NCBI GenBank assembly: GCA_022791355.1
Contig: JAAVYX010000046.1
Coordinates: forward strand, 1-10,199
Direction of reading: 5' to 3'
DNA length: 10,199 bases
Source of the DNA: Clostridiales bacterium
Lineage (GTDB): Bacteria > Bacillota > Clostridia > Oscillospirales > Acutalibacteraceae
A program made the position numbers and the translations under genes. Below the pieces are notes generated by a model. It saw only the letters and a list, made by a program, of their open reading frames with translations. It was not told where the DNA came from and did not search any database. Shown piece after piece: positions 1 to 6,952 of this stretch (its first letter is position 1; each line of letters opens with the position of its first letter).

Positions 1-552
1 GAGATTGGCCGGGGCACCTCCACCTACGACGGTATGGCCATCGCCCGGGCCGTACTGGAGCACGCCGCCGACAAACGCAGGCTGGGCGCCAAGACCCTCT
101 TCGCCACCCATTACCATGAGCTGACCGTATTGGAGGAGCTGCTGGACGGGGTGAAAAACTACAATATAGCCGTGAAAAAGCGGGGGGAGGACATTACCTT
201 CCTGCGCCGGATCGTGGCCGGTGGGGCGGACAACAGCTACGGTATCGACGTGGCCCGTCTGGCCGGACTGCCCGACGGCCTGCTGAAAAGGGCCCGAGAT
301 ATTCTGGCCCAGCTGGAGAGCGGGTCCGACGGTCAGGCGGCGCGTGCAGGAGCTATGCGTACGGGTGGGATGGATACGGACGCGGGGCCGGTCCGCGAGC
401 CGAAACAGGAGCCGGATCAGATCTCCTTCGGCGGCGGGGCGGCCGCCGCCTTCGTGAGCAGGATAGGCGCGCTGGACGCCGACACCCTGACCCCTCTGGA
501 GGCCATGAACACCCTCTATGAGCTGGTCAGGGAAGCCAAAAAGCTGTCCTGA
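1..552 (+). CDS. mutS: DNA mismatch repair protein MutS, C-terminal part (5' end outside window)
   Basis: MutS recognises mismatches and small loops in DNA and recruits MutL in an ATP-dependent way. Only the last 183 codons are visible. The fragment opens inside the Walker B region (EIGRGTSTYDG; the Asp before this Glu lies off the window). It continues with the ATPase switch segment FATHYHEL and the helical dimerisation segment around GADNSYGIDVARLAGLP and RARDILAQLE. A variable tail follows, then QISFG at fragment residues 140-144, which resembles the beta-clamp-binding motif found near the end of many MutS proteins. The C-terminus, with LTPLEAMNTLYEL, is the usual MutS ending, so the gene is intact at this end. 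The TGA stop is at 550-552. mutL follows in the same direction but only after a 480-base gap, so the two need not share a transcript. The family call is firm. Confidence 0.97.
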   Translation, partial: EIGRGTSTYDGMAIARAVLEHAADKRRLGAKTLFATHYHELTVLEELLDGVKNYNIAVKKRGEDITFLRRIVAGGADNSYGIDVARLAGLPDGLLKRARDILAQLESGSDGQAARAGAMRTGGMDTDAGPVREPKQEPDQISFGGGAAAAFVSRIGALDADTLTPLEAMNTLYELVREAKKLS

Positions 553-696
553 CGGCGGCGATTGGATTGCAGATAGGATCAGAAAGTGAATCCGGCCGAC
601 AGGCCGTATGGGTTTCACAACCTGGGCTGTAAATTGGATTGCTGGTACGATATGATTTGGATGGAAAAGACCCTTGGAAAGCCTCAGAACAAGCAG

Positions 697-715
697 ACGC
701 CTGTCAGGCGTTTTT
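697..715 (+). terminator. possible intrinsic terminator after mutS
   Basis: ACGCCT at 697-702 pairs with AGGCGT at 706-711 across a three-base loop and runs straight into five T (711-715). The stem is short (6 bp) but GC-rich. It lies about 145 bases after the mutS stop, so it could end a mutS transcript with a long tail. It is a weak to moderate candidate. Confidence 0.4.
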
Positions 716-746
716 CGGAAATCGAGGGGTAAGCGTCCGGCGCTCT

Positions 747-774
747 GACGCTTCTGCGGTTGGACAGAAGCGTC
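747..774 (+). other. perfect 10-bp hairpin
   Basis: GACGCTTCTG at 747-756 is the exact reverse complement of CAGAAGCGTC at 765-774, with an 8-base loop. There is no T-run after it, so it is not an intrinsic terminator. AAGCGTC at 731-737 can instead pair with GACGCTT at 747-753. The left arm therefore has two mutually exclusive partners. The pairing is seen directly; any role is unknown. Confidence 0.5.
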
Positions 775-953
775 TCTGGGAGCGACGGACCCGCTTTTGC
801 AGGGCGGAAGCACATAAACAAAAGTATGAGATCGCTAGGGTGTGTTTGAAAACCGGAGGAAAGCCGGAATGTTGTTTAGAAACAGGGGATTGCAAGGATG
901 AAACCGCAAGACGGGCGAAAGCTTTTCGAGGTTTTTAGACGCTGCAACCGCCT

Positions 954-978
954 GCTTATGGGCCGTAAGCCGTTTTTT
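954..978 (+). terminator. terminator-like hairpin just upstream of mutL
   Basis: GCTTATG (954-960) pairs with CGTAAGC (964-970), 7 bp including one T-G wobble, across a three-base loop. A CG and then six T at 973-978 follow. This has the form of a Rho-independent terminator, yet it ends only 54 bases before the mutL ATG. It may stop read-through from mutS, or act as an attenuator in a mutL leader. Which applies depends on where the mutL promoter lies, and I could not locate it. Confidence 0.45.
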
Positions 979-1032
979 CGAGGCGTTAAAGACACGCTAG
1001 GGTGAGCGGCGGTAAGGAAAGGGGCGAAAGCC

Positions 1033-3351
1033 ATGGGAAGAATATCCGTTTTGGACAAGCAGACGGCCGAGCTGATCGCCGCCGGCGAGGTGGTGGACCG
1101 TCCCGCGTCGGTGGCCAAGGAGTTGATCGAGAACGCCATAGACGCGGGGGCCTCCGCTGTGACGGTGGAAATCGAGCGGGGCGGCGTCCTCTATCTGCGG
1201 GTGACAGACAACGGCTCTGGCTTTCTGCGGGAGGATATTCCCACCGCCTTTCTGCGTCACGCCACCAGCAAAATCCGGGCGCAGGACGACTTGGACAATA
1301 TCGGTACCCTGGGCTTTCGAGGGGAGGCGCTGGCGGCGGTGGCGGCCGTTTCTCGGATCGAGCTGACCACCCGCACGGCCGAGGAGCTGGCCGGCTCCCG
1401 CTATCGCATCGAGGGCGGGGAGGAGGCCGGTCTGGAGGACGCGGGCTGTCCTCAGGGGAGCACCATCGTCATACGGGACCTGTTTTACAACACCCCGGCC
1501 CGCATGAAGTTTTTAAAGAAGGATATATCCGAGGCCAACGCCGTATCGGCGGTGGTGGACCGGCAGGCCCTGTCCCACCCGGAGGTGGCCTTCACCTTTA
1601 TTCGGGACGGCAAGACCACCCTGCGCACGCCGGGGGACGGCAAACTGATGTCGGCCGTTTATCAGGTCTGCGGCCGGGAGTTCGCCGGGTCCTTGCTGCC
1701 CTTATCCTACGAGCAGGGGGGCGTCTGGTTGAGCGGCTTTATCTGTAAGCCCACCGCCTGCCGGCCCAATCGCAATCTACAGTATTTCTACATCAACGGG
1801 AGACTGGTCAAGTCCCGCACCATGATGGCCGCCCTGGAGCAGTCCTATAAAAATTCGGCCATGGTGGGCAAGTTTCCCGCCTGCGTGCTGCATATGCATA
1901 TTCCCTGTCAGACGGTGGACGTCAATGTTCACCCGGCCAAGCTGGAGGTCCGTTTTTCGGACGAGAAGCGGATTTTCGACGCGGTCTACTACGGCGCCCG
2001 CACGGCCCTGGCGGCCGGCGACGCCCGGCCGCAGATGCGGCTGGGGAAGGAAACGGGCAAGGGGGCCTGGTCCTATCCGGCCGAACATATGGACCGGCGG
2101 GCGGCCGTGGGGGCATATCAGCAGATGCTGCCGGAGCTGGCGCGGTCCGGCGGGCAGGGTCCATCCGACCGAACGGAACCGTCCGACCCGTCTGAACAGT
2201 TGGTCCAGGACGTTCGGCTGAACCGGGAGTCCCAACTCAATCAGGCAGGCCGGTCGAGGCGGGAGGGTCAATCGGGCCAGGGGGGCCCAGCCAGTCAGGC
2301 GGGGCCGTTGGATCAGAAAGGCCAGTCGGGCAAGGAGATTCGATCAGGCCAGGAGAGTCAATTAAGTCAGGGGAACCAATCGGGCCAAGAGAGCCAGAAT
2401 GGTCAATGGAGCCAGACGGGTCAATCAGGCCAATGGACGCAGTCGATACAGACGGGCGGGCAGGTCCCGCGGGGGGAGACCGCGCCGGCGGACGACGGTT
2501 GGCCGCCGGCCGCCCAGTCTGCGGCCTGGATTTGGAACGGCGGGGCTGATCTCCAGCTTTCCGATACTGGCCAGACCCTTTACCAGGGCGGCGGCCTGCG
2601 GATGCCTTCCTTAGACATCGAGGTGGGGGACGAGCCGGAGACCCGGCCGGCCCCAAAGCCGGAAGTCGGTTTTGCCCCGCGGGATCTGCCCACGCAGCCG
2701 AGCGGCACGGCGGGGCAGGAGCCGGGCGGGACTAATACGGCGGCTGCGTCCGACGGCCTGCCGGCCGAGTCGGAGGAGCCGGCGCCGCCCATACGGGTAA
2801 TCGGCGAGCTCTTTCGAACCTATGTTTTATGCGAGCAGGGGGACGAGCTGATCCTGTTGGACAAGCACGCCGCCCACGAGCGAATTCTATATGAGGAGCT
2901 GCAAAAAAGCGAGGAGCCCCGGCAGCAGCTCCTGTTGGTTCCCGAGCCGGTGCGGCTGTCCCGGGAGGAGTACGCCGCGATTATGGAGAATATTCCGCTG
3001 CTGCAAAAGGCGGGCTACGATGTGGATGACTTCGGCGGCAGTTCGGTGATGGTGCGGGCCTTACCCGTCGCGCTCAGCGGGGCGGATGTGAAAAGCCTGA
3101 TGGCCGAGCTGGCCGGCGGCTTTATGGAACATCGCCGCAGCGCCCTGCCGGAACGTCTGGACTGGCTGTATCACTCGGTGGCCTGCCGAGCGGCCGTCAA
3201 GGCCGGGGACCTTTCTCAGCCGGCCGAGCTGGAGGCTTTGGCCAACCGGGTGCTGTCCGGTAAAGACATTATGTATTGTCCCCACGGGCGGCCGGTGGCC
3301 GTCCGTTTGACCCGGGGGGAGCTGGAAAAGCAGTTTGGCCGGATTCAGTAG
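1033..3351 (+). CDS. mutL: DNA mismatch repair protein MutL, endonuclease type, with long repetitive linker
   Basis: MutL couples MutS mismatch recognition to strand nicking and excision. The N-terminal GHKL ATPase is complete: E30 and N34 in the first motif (equivalent to E. coli E29 and N33), DNGSGF at 59-64, GFRGEAL at 94-100 and the VHPAKLEVRF lysine K303. The C-terminal domain carries the metal-dependent nickase motif DKHAAHERILYE at 610-621, fitting D-x-H-A-x2-E-x4-E with Lys where Gln is usual. It also has a QLLLVP clamp-binding motif at 632-637, ACR at 717-719 and CPHGRP at 749-754. These are hallmarks of MutL in bacteria that lack MutH and Dam. At 772 residues it is longer than the roughly 620-residue Bacillus protein. 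The excess is in the linker (about 340-585), which contains a six-residue repeat array at 388-477. The ATG follows an AAGGAAAGGGG ribosome site. miaA follows about 30 bases later. Function is firm. Confidence 0.98.
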   Translation: MGRISVLDKQTAELIAAGEVVDRPASVAKELIENAIDAGASAVTVEIERGGVLYLRVTDNGSGFLREDIPTAFLRHATSKIRAQDDLDNIGTLGFRGEALAAVAAVSRIELTTRTAEELAGSRYRIEGGEEAGLEDAGCPQGSTIVIRDLFYNTPARMKFLKKDISEANAVSAVVDRQALSHPEVAFTFIRDGKTTLRTPGDGKLMSAVYQVCGREFAGSLLPLSYEQGGVWLSGFICKPTACRPNRNLQYFYINGRLVKSRTMMAALEQSYKNSAMVGKFPACVLHMHIPCQTVDVNVHPAKLEVRFSDEKRIFDAVYYGARTALAAGDARPQMRLGKETGKGAWSYPAEHMDRRAAVGAYQQMLPELARSGGQGPSDRTEPSDPSEQLVQDVRLNRESQLNQAGRSRREGQSGQGGPASQAGPLDQKGQSGKEIRSGQESQLSQGNQSGQESQNGQWSQTGQSGQWTQSIQTGGQVPRGETAPADDGWPPAAQSAAWIWNGGADLQLSDTGQTLYQGGGLRMPSLDIEVGDEPETRPAPKPEVGFAPRDLPTQPSGTAGQEPGGTNTAAASDGLPAESEEPAPPIRVIGELFRTYVLCEQGDELILLDKHAAHERILYEELQKSEEPRQQLLLVPEPVRLSREEYAAIMENIPLLQKAGYDVDDFGGSSVMVRALPVALSGADVKSLMAELAGGFMEHRRSALPERLDWLYHSVACRAAVKAGDLSQPAELEALANRVLSGKDIMYCPHGRPVAVRLTRGELEKQFGRIQ
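2194..2463 (+). repeat. degenerate 18-bp (six-residue) tandem repeat array inside mutL
   Basis: Translated in the mutL frame, residues 388-477 split into about fifteen blocks of six, such as EQLVQD, SQLNQA, GQSGQG, IRSGQE, SQLSQG, NQSGQE, SQNGQW and SQTGQS. Position 5 is Gln in most blocks, position 2 is mostly Gln, and position 4 is often Gly, Ser or Asn. The middle units are most alike in DNA (TCAGGCCAG or TCGGGCCA recur); the outer ones are decayed. The unit is 18 bp, so gain or loss of whole units keeps the reading frame. The array lies between the ATPase and nickase domains and should be disordered. Confidence 0.75.
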
Positions 3352-3381
3352 GACCGGACGAAAGGGAGGAGAATGGAACCC

Positions 3382-4377
3382 ATGCCCCAGCAGGTAAATA
3401 CCGAGAGGCCGGCCGGTACCATACCGGTGCTAGCGGTGGTGGGACCCACCGCCTCGGGCAAGACCGCACTAGGGGTCCGGCTGGCCGGGCGGTACGGCGG
3501 CGAGGTGGTATCGGCCGATTCCATGCAGATTTACACCGGCATGGGTGTGGCCACCGCCAAGCCTACGGCGGAGGAGATGGGGGGCGTACCCCACCATCTG
3601 CTGGACTTTCAGCCTCCCGATAGCCCCTTTTCGGTGGCCGACTATGTGGAGAAGGCCGGCGGCGTGATCCGGGACATGGCGGCCCGGGGCCGGCAGCCGG
3701 TATTGGTAGGAGGGACGGGACTTTACGTTTCCTCCCTGCTGGACAATATCCGGTTTGCCGAGGAGAAGCTGGAGCCGTCTCTGCGGGCCGCCTTGCAGGC
3801 CCAGGCCGAGGAGCGGGGCGGGGAATATATGCTGGAACGTCTGCGGGCGGTGGACCCGGAGGCGGCCGCTCGCCTGCATCCCGGCGATGTGCGGCGGATC
3901 CTGCGGGCGCTGGAGGTCTACGAGGGCACCGGCCGCACCATGACCGAGGCGCAGGCGGCCTCCCGCGGCGTTCCCTCGCCCTATACGCCCTATTTCATCG
4001 GCATCCGGTACGCCGACCGGCAGGCCCTTTACGACCGCATCAACCGCCGGGTGGATCGAATGCTGGAGGAGGGGCTGCTGGAGGAGGCCGAGGAGCGGTT
4101 TCGCAGTCCTCTGACCGGGGGGCTGGCCCAGGCCATCGGCCACAAGGAGCTGGCGCCCTACTTTGCGGGGGAGCTGTCGCTGGAGGCGGCCGTGGAAAAC
4201 CTTAAGCGGGAAACCCGTCGGTACGCCAAGCGGCAGCTGACCTGGTTCGGCCGGGACGGGCGGATCCGCTGGCTGGAGGGGGAGGGACATACGGCGGCCC
4301 AGTTGGAGCAGGCGGCTGCGGAAATTTTAGATGAAATGGGCTTCGAGCCCCTTGGTCAGAAAGGCGGAGGCGTGTGA
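3382..4377 (+). CDS. miaA: tRNA dimethylallyltransferase MiaA
   Basis: MiaA transfers a dimethylallyl group to A37 next to the anticodon of tRNAs that read UNN codons, the first step of the ms2i6A modification. From the chosen start the protein has 331 residues, normal for the family. Motifs in order are P-loop GPTASGKT (21-28), DSMQIY (46-51), VPHHLLD, GGTGLY (110-115), QAIGHKEL and RYAKRQLTWF (280-289). All are characteristic of MiaA. Two in-frame ATGs are possible, at 3373 and 3382. The strong GGGAGGAG ribosome site ends at 3371, leaving one base before the first ATG but ten before the second, so I prefer 3382; conserved sequence starts later in either case. The gene sits about 30 bases after mutL, a common pairing. 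The stop overlaps the next start. hfq, which often follows miaA, is not present here. Confidence 0.96.
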   Translation: MPQQVNTERPAGTIPVLAVVGPTASGKTALGVRLAGRYGGEVVSADSMQIYTGMGVATAKPTAEEMGGVPHHLLDFQPPDSPFSVADYVEKAGGVIRDMAARGRQPVLVGGTGLYVSSLLDNIRFAEEKLEPSLRAALQAQAEERGGEYMLERLRAVDPEAAARLHPGDVRRILRALEVYEGTGRTMTEAQAASRGVPSPYTPYFIGIRYADRQALYDRINRRVDRMLEEGLLEEAEERFRSPLTGGLAQAIGHKELAPYFAGELSLEAAVENLKRETRRYAKRQLTWFGRDGRIRWLEGEGHTAAQLEQAAAEILDEMGFEPLGQKGGGV

Positions 4378-5582
4378 ATCGCACCTATTGGTTTACGACC
4401 GTTAAGTGGCTGGCGGTTATTTTCCTGGTCATGTTTTTAGGCTTCCAAACCTATCAGTCTCTCTATTCGTCCTACAGCACCGAGTCGGCCATTTACTATG
4501 AGGATTACGACGGCATCCCCATCACCGGTCTGGTGATCCGGGACGAGAACGTCATCACGGCCGATACGGCCGGCGTGATGAGCTATACGGTGCCCGAGGG
4601 CGGCCGGGTGGCCAAGGACGGGCTGGTGGCCAGCGTATACGCCAACGAGTCGGCCGCCCAGGCGGCGGTTCGGGGCGAGGAGCTGGATGAGGAGATCGCG
4701 GCTCTGACCGCTATCCAACAGTACAACGACGTGACGGCGGCCGATCTGGATTTGCTGGACGCCCAGATACAAACCGCTTTTTTAAGTATGCTGGAGGGAA
4801 AGACCACCGGCCGTTACGGGAGTTTGTACACCGGCAGCGGCCAGCTCCTCTCCCTGCTCAACCGCAAGCAGATCGTAACCGGCAGAACCCAGGACTTTTC
4901 CGGGCGGATCGCCGTCTTGCAGGCCGAAAAGCAGTCTCTGGCACGCGGCGCGCCGGTACAGACCGTGACCTCCGCCTTTGCGGGTTACTTTGTCTCCACG
5001 GTGGACGGGTATGAGGATGTGCTGTCCACCGAAATGATCGAGGCCTTAAGTCCCGCCCAGCTGGAAGATCTCCGGCCGGCGGTCAGGCCCACCGACGGCG
5101 TGGTGGGCAAGGTGGTGTCCGACTATGAATGGTATATCGCCGCCAATATCAGCTTCAGCGACTCCTTGAAGCTTAAGGAAGGGACCGAGATGACCCTGAA
5201 AACCGCCCTGTCCACCATGCCCGACCTGCCGGTGACGGTCAAAAAGATCAACAAGGGCGCGTCGGGGGAGGACGTCTGCGTGGTATTCGGCTGCAAATAT
5301 ATGAACGGGGAGCTGGCCGGTATCCGCAACCAGCCTATGACCATCGTTTTGCATAATTATGCCGGCCTGCGGGTCAACGCCAAGGCCATCCGCATAGTGG
5401 AAGGGCAGAAAGGGGTCTATGTTTTAAACGGCACCGAGGCCAAGTTCGTGCCCATAGAGATTTTATACGCCGCTTCCGGCTACAGCGTCTGCGCCATGTC
5501 GGATTCGACCGACGGTTTGCGCCTGTACGACGAGATTATAGTGAAGGGGAAGAACCTATACAATGGAAAAGTTCTTAAATGA
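4374..5582 (+). CDS. HlyD-family-like membrane adaptor protein, orphan
   Basis: This is a 402-residue protein with one N-terminal membrane segment (about 12-28, WLAVIFLVMFLGF) and a large domain that should lie outside the membrane. After the helix comes a barrel-sandwich (lipoyl-like) half with AGVMSYTVPEGGRVAKDGLV, a short helical stretch at about 95-130, the returning sandwich half (FAGYFVSTVDGYE), then beta-rich barrels ending in GLRLYDEIIVKGKNLYNG. This matches the plan of HlyD/RND-type adaptor subunits, which link an inner-membrane pump to other envelope parts. No ABC or RND pump gene is next to it, and the organism is probably monoderm, so the partner is unknown. The start is GTG at 4374 in GTGTGA, a 4-base overlap with the miaA stop, after a GGAGG site. 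Its end overlaps yggS by 20 bases, so it is translationally linked to both neighbours. The fold call is fairly sure; the function is not known. Confidence 0.8.
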   Translation: MNRTYWFTTVKWLAVIFLVMFLGFQTYQSLYSSYSTESAIYYEDYDGIPITGLVIRDENVITADTAGVMSYTVPEGGRVAKDGLVASVYANESAAQAAVRGEELDEEIAALTAIQQYNDVTAADLDLLDAQIQTAFLSMLEGKTTGRYGSLYTGSGQLLSLLNRKQIVTGRTQDFSGRIAVLQAEKQSLARGAPVQTVTSAFAGYFVSTVDGYEDVLSTEMIEALSPAQLEDLRPAVRPTDGVVGKVVSDYEWYIAANISFSDSLKLKEGTEMTLKTALSTMPDLPVTVKKINKGASGEDVCVVFGCKYMNGELAGIRNQPMTIVLHNYAGLRVNAKAIRIVEGQKGVYVLNGTEAKFVPIEILYAASGYSVCAMSDSTDGLRLYDEIIVKGKNLYNGKVLK

Positions 5583-6303
5583 CGGCGGCGAGGACGCGCT
5601 TGCCGTGCGCTGCCGGGATTTTGACCGAAATTACGCCCTCGTTTTAGAACGGCTGGAACGGGCGGCCGAAAAAGCCGGGCGTCCGGCGTCCGACGTCACC
5701 CTGCTGGCGGCCACTAAAACCGTTCCCGCCCCGGTGATCAACCACGCCCTGGCGGCCGGCGTTACCCATATCGGGGAAAACCGGGTGCAGGAGTATCTCT
5801 CCAAATATGAGGCGCTGCGGCTGGACGGCGTGGGCCGTCACTTCATCGGCCACTTGCAGACCAACAAGGTGAAGCTGATTGTAGATAAAGTGGATATGAT
5901 CGAATCGGTGGATTCGGTGCGCTTGGCCGCCGCGATTGGAGAAGAATGTAAAAAGCTGGATAAGACCATGGATATTTTGGTAGAGGTAAATATTGGAGAA
6001 GAGGAGAATAAGTCGGGGGTGGCCCCAGCCGTATTGGAGGAAACGGTTCGGCAAATCGCACAGATTGAAGGGGTGTCTATCCGAGGAATCATGGCGATTC
6101 CTCCAATTTGTGACGGCCCAGACCAAATCCGGCATTATTTTAAACAAATGCGGGAACTGTTTATTGACATTGGAGCCAAAAAAATAGATAATAGTCATAT
6201 GGTGTACCTGTCGATGGGTATGTCTGGAGATTTCGATACGGCGGTGGAGGAAGGGGCCAATCTGGTCCGAGTCGGCGCCGCTTTATTCGGCAAACGGCTG
6301 TAG
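5563..6303 (+). CDS. yggS: YggS/YlmE-family pyridoxal phosphate homeostasis protein
   Basis: This is a cytosolic PLP-binding protein of the YggS/PLPBP family, which carries PLP without a known catalytic reaction and keeps vitamin B6 and some amino acid pools in balance. At 246 residues it is slightly longer than typical. The PLP lysine is K52 in LLAATKTV. Family motifs GENRVQE (71-77), FIGHLQTNK (94-102), the NSHMVYLSMGMSGDF segment and VRVGAALFG near the C-terminus are all present. It is the counterpart of Bacillus ylmE, which also precedes sepF. It starts inside the upstream gene with a 20-base overlap, behind an AAGGGGAAG stretch about 11 bases upstream. The GC level falls sharply from about codon 107 to 226, although the protein stays typical of the family. 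Family assignment is firm. Confidence 0.95.
   Translation: MEKFLNDGGEDALAVRCRDFDRNYALVLERLERAAEKAGRPASDVTLLAATKTVPAPVINHALAAGVTHIGENRVQEYLSKYEALRLDGVGRHFIGHLQTNKVKLIVDKVDMIESVDSVRLAAAIGEECKKLDKTMDILVEVNIGEEENKSGVAPAVLEETVRQIAQIEGVSIRGIMAIPPICDGPDQIRHYFKQMRELFIDIGAKKIDNSHMVYLSMGMSGDFDTAVEEGANLVRVGAALFGKRL
5881..6240 (+). other. low-GC segment within yggS
   Basis: By hand count the 60-base blocks here run 53, 33, 60, 52, 38 and 38% GC (46% overall), against 72% for the block at 5701-5760. Codons shift to ATT, GGA, AAA and TTG where the first part of the gene uses ATC, GGC, AAG and CTG. The reading frame and family motifs continue unbroken. The shift is seen directly; its cause is not. Confidence 0.7.
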
Positions 6304-6426
6304 GTTATGCTATGCCTGGATTTTGCGATGGACTTAACGTCCATGCGAAAAGGATATGGTCAGGCCGGAAATCTCATGGTGGGAAAGCAAACGGAATGGG
6401 AATGAAAATGGGATAGGAGAGATTCC
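6304..6426. other. yggS-sepF intergenic region with an inverted repeat
   Basis: This gap has ATGGAC (6328-6333) pairing with GTCCAT (6339-6344) around a five-base loop. Two G-C pairs and then TTTT (6321-6324)/AAAA (6348-6351) extend the stem through single-base bulges. No T-run follows on the + strand, so it is not a standard terminator. No clear promoter was found. The sepF ribosome site AGGAG at 6415-6419 closes the gap. Confidence 0.45.
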
Positions 6427-6951
6427 ATGAGCTTATTTGACAAGATCAAGAACATCGTAAACGTACCCGAGGATGAGGATTACGGCTATGACGACGGTAT
6501 GGACGGGGACATGGACTACGGCCAGGAGGACAATGGACTCGACGACTCTTACGGTTCCTCCTCCGGCCGTTATGATTCCAGCCGCTACGATTCTTACGGC
6601 TCCTCTTCCGCCTCGTCCTCCTCTTACGGGTCGGACAAGCAGCGGAGCAAGGTGGTCAATATGCACGGCGGCGGGGCGCTGCAGGTGGTGCTGGTCAAGC
6701 CCGAGCGGTTTGACGACGCCCCATCCGTGGCCGACCACCTCAACGCCAAGCGAACGGTGGTTTTGAATTTGGAATCGGCCAGTAAAGAGACCTCCCGCCG
6801 GCTGATCGACTTTTTGAGCGGCGTGGCCTACGCCAACAAGGGGCAGATCAAGCGGGTGGCCAACAGCACCTTCATCATCACCCCCTACGATGTGGACGTT
6901 ATGGGCGATTTGATTCTGGATGAGCTGGAAAACAGCAGCGCCTATCTCTAA
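6427..6951 (+). CDS. sepF: cell division protein SepF
   Basis: SepF binds the FtsZ C-terminal tail and the membrane and helps shape the septal ring in Gram-positive bacteria. This 174-residue protein has three parts. The first is an N-terminal amphipathic membrane-binding helix (MSLFDKIKNIV). The second is a linker, strongly acidic at 14-40 and very rich in Ser, Tyr and Gly at 41-70. The third is the SepF core from about residue 72, with VVLVKPERFDDAP, KRTVVLNLE, RRLIDFLSGVAYA and STFIITPYDVDV. The ATG at 6427 sits seven bases after an AGGAG site. ylmH begins one base after the stop, without ylmG in between. The family call is firm. The linker is longer and more biased than in Bacillus SepF. 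Confidence 0.97.
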   Translation: MSLFDKIKNIVNVPEDEDYGYDDGMDGDMDYGQEDNGLDDSYGSSSGRYDSSRYDSYGSSSASSSSYGSDKQRSKVVNMHGGGALQVVLVKPERFDDAPSVADHLNAKRTVVLNLESASKETSRRLIDFLSGVAYANKGQIKRVANSTFIITPYDVDVMGDLILDELENSSAYL

Positions 6952-6952
6952 T

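Larger units (their letters stand above)
553..1032. other. mutS-mutL intergenic region with several hairpins and short direct repeats
   Basis: No convincing gene lies in these 480 bases. The region holds: a hairpin at 586-617 (outer arms GTGAATCC and GGTTTCAC with one mismatch, inner GGCC/GGCC around a GACA loop); a short terminator-like hairpin at 697-715; a perfect 10-bp stem at 747-756/765-774; and a second terminator-like hairpin at 954-978. The 10-mer CGCTAGGGTG occurs at 833-842 and 995-1004. TTTTCGAGG occurs at 923-931 and 975-983, and ATTGGATTGC at 561-570 and 633-642. The sequence is less GC-rich and has none of the codon bias of the neighbouring genes. I found no good sigma-A promoter: TATGAT at 651-656 lacks a -35 at proper spacing. 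The region could hold a leader, a small RNA or decayed sequence. I match it to no known RNA family. Confidence 0.6.

Noticed and set aside
833..842. AGGGTG resembling part of a T-box core, also at 999-1004
   Set aside because: It is not followed by the rest of the core and lies before mutL, which is not a T-box target.
639..938. A 99-codon open frame in the mutS-mutL gap
   Set aside because: It starts at TTG with no ribosome site, has a Cys/Arg-heavy composition like no family I know, and overlies the hairpins.
1002..1748. A 248-codon frame overlapping the start of mutL
   Set aside because: Gly/Arg-rich shadow in another frame of a GC-rich gene; the mutL frame is unambiguous.
2194..2463. 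Possible CRISPR-like array
   Set aside because: The repeats are contiguous, coding, in frame with MutL and have no spacers.
3469..4290. A long minus-strand open frame opposite miaA
   Set aside because: Long antisense frames are expected opposite high-GC genes; the translation has no motifs and no plausible ribosome site.
6321..6351. Terminator between yggS and sepF
   Set aside because: The hairpin has bulges and is followed by AAAAGG, not a T-run.
6920..6952. Upstream start for ylmH within sepF
   Set aside because: It would add 11 residues not expected for the family and has no better ribosome site than the ATG at 6953.
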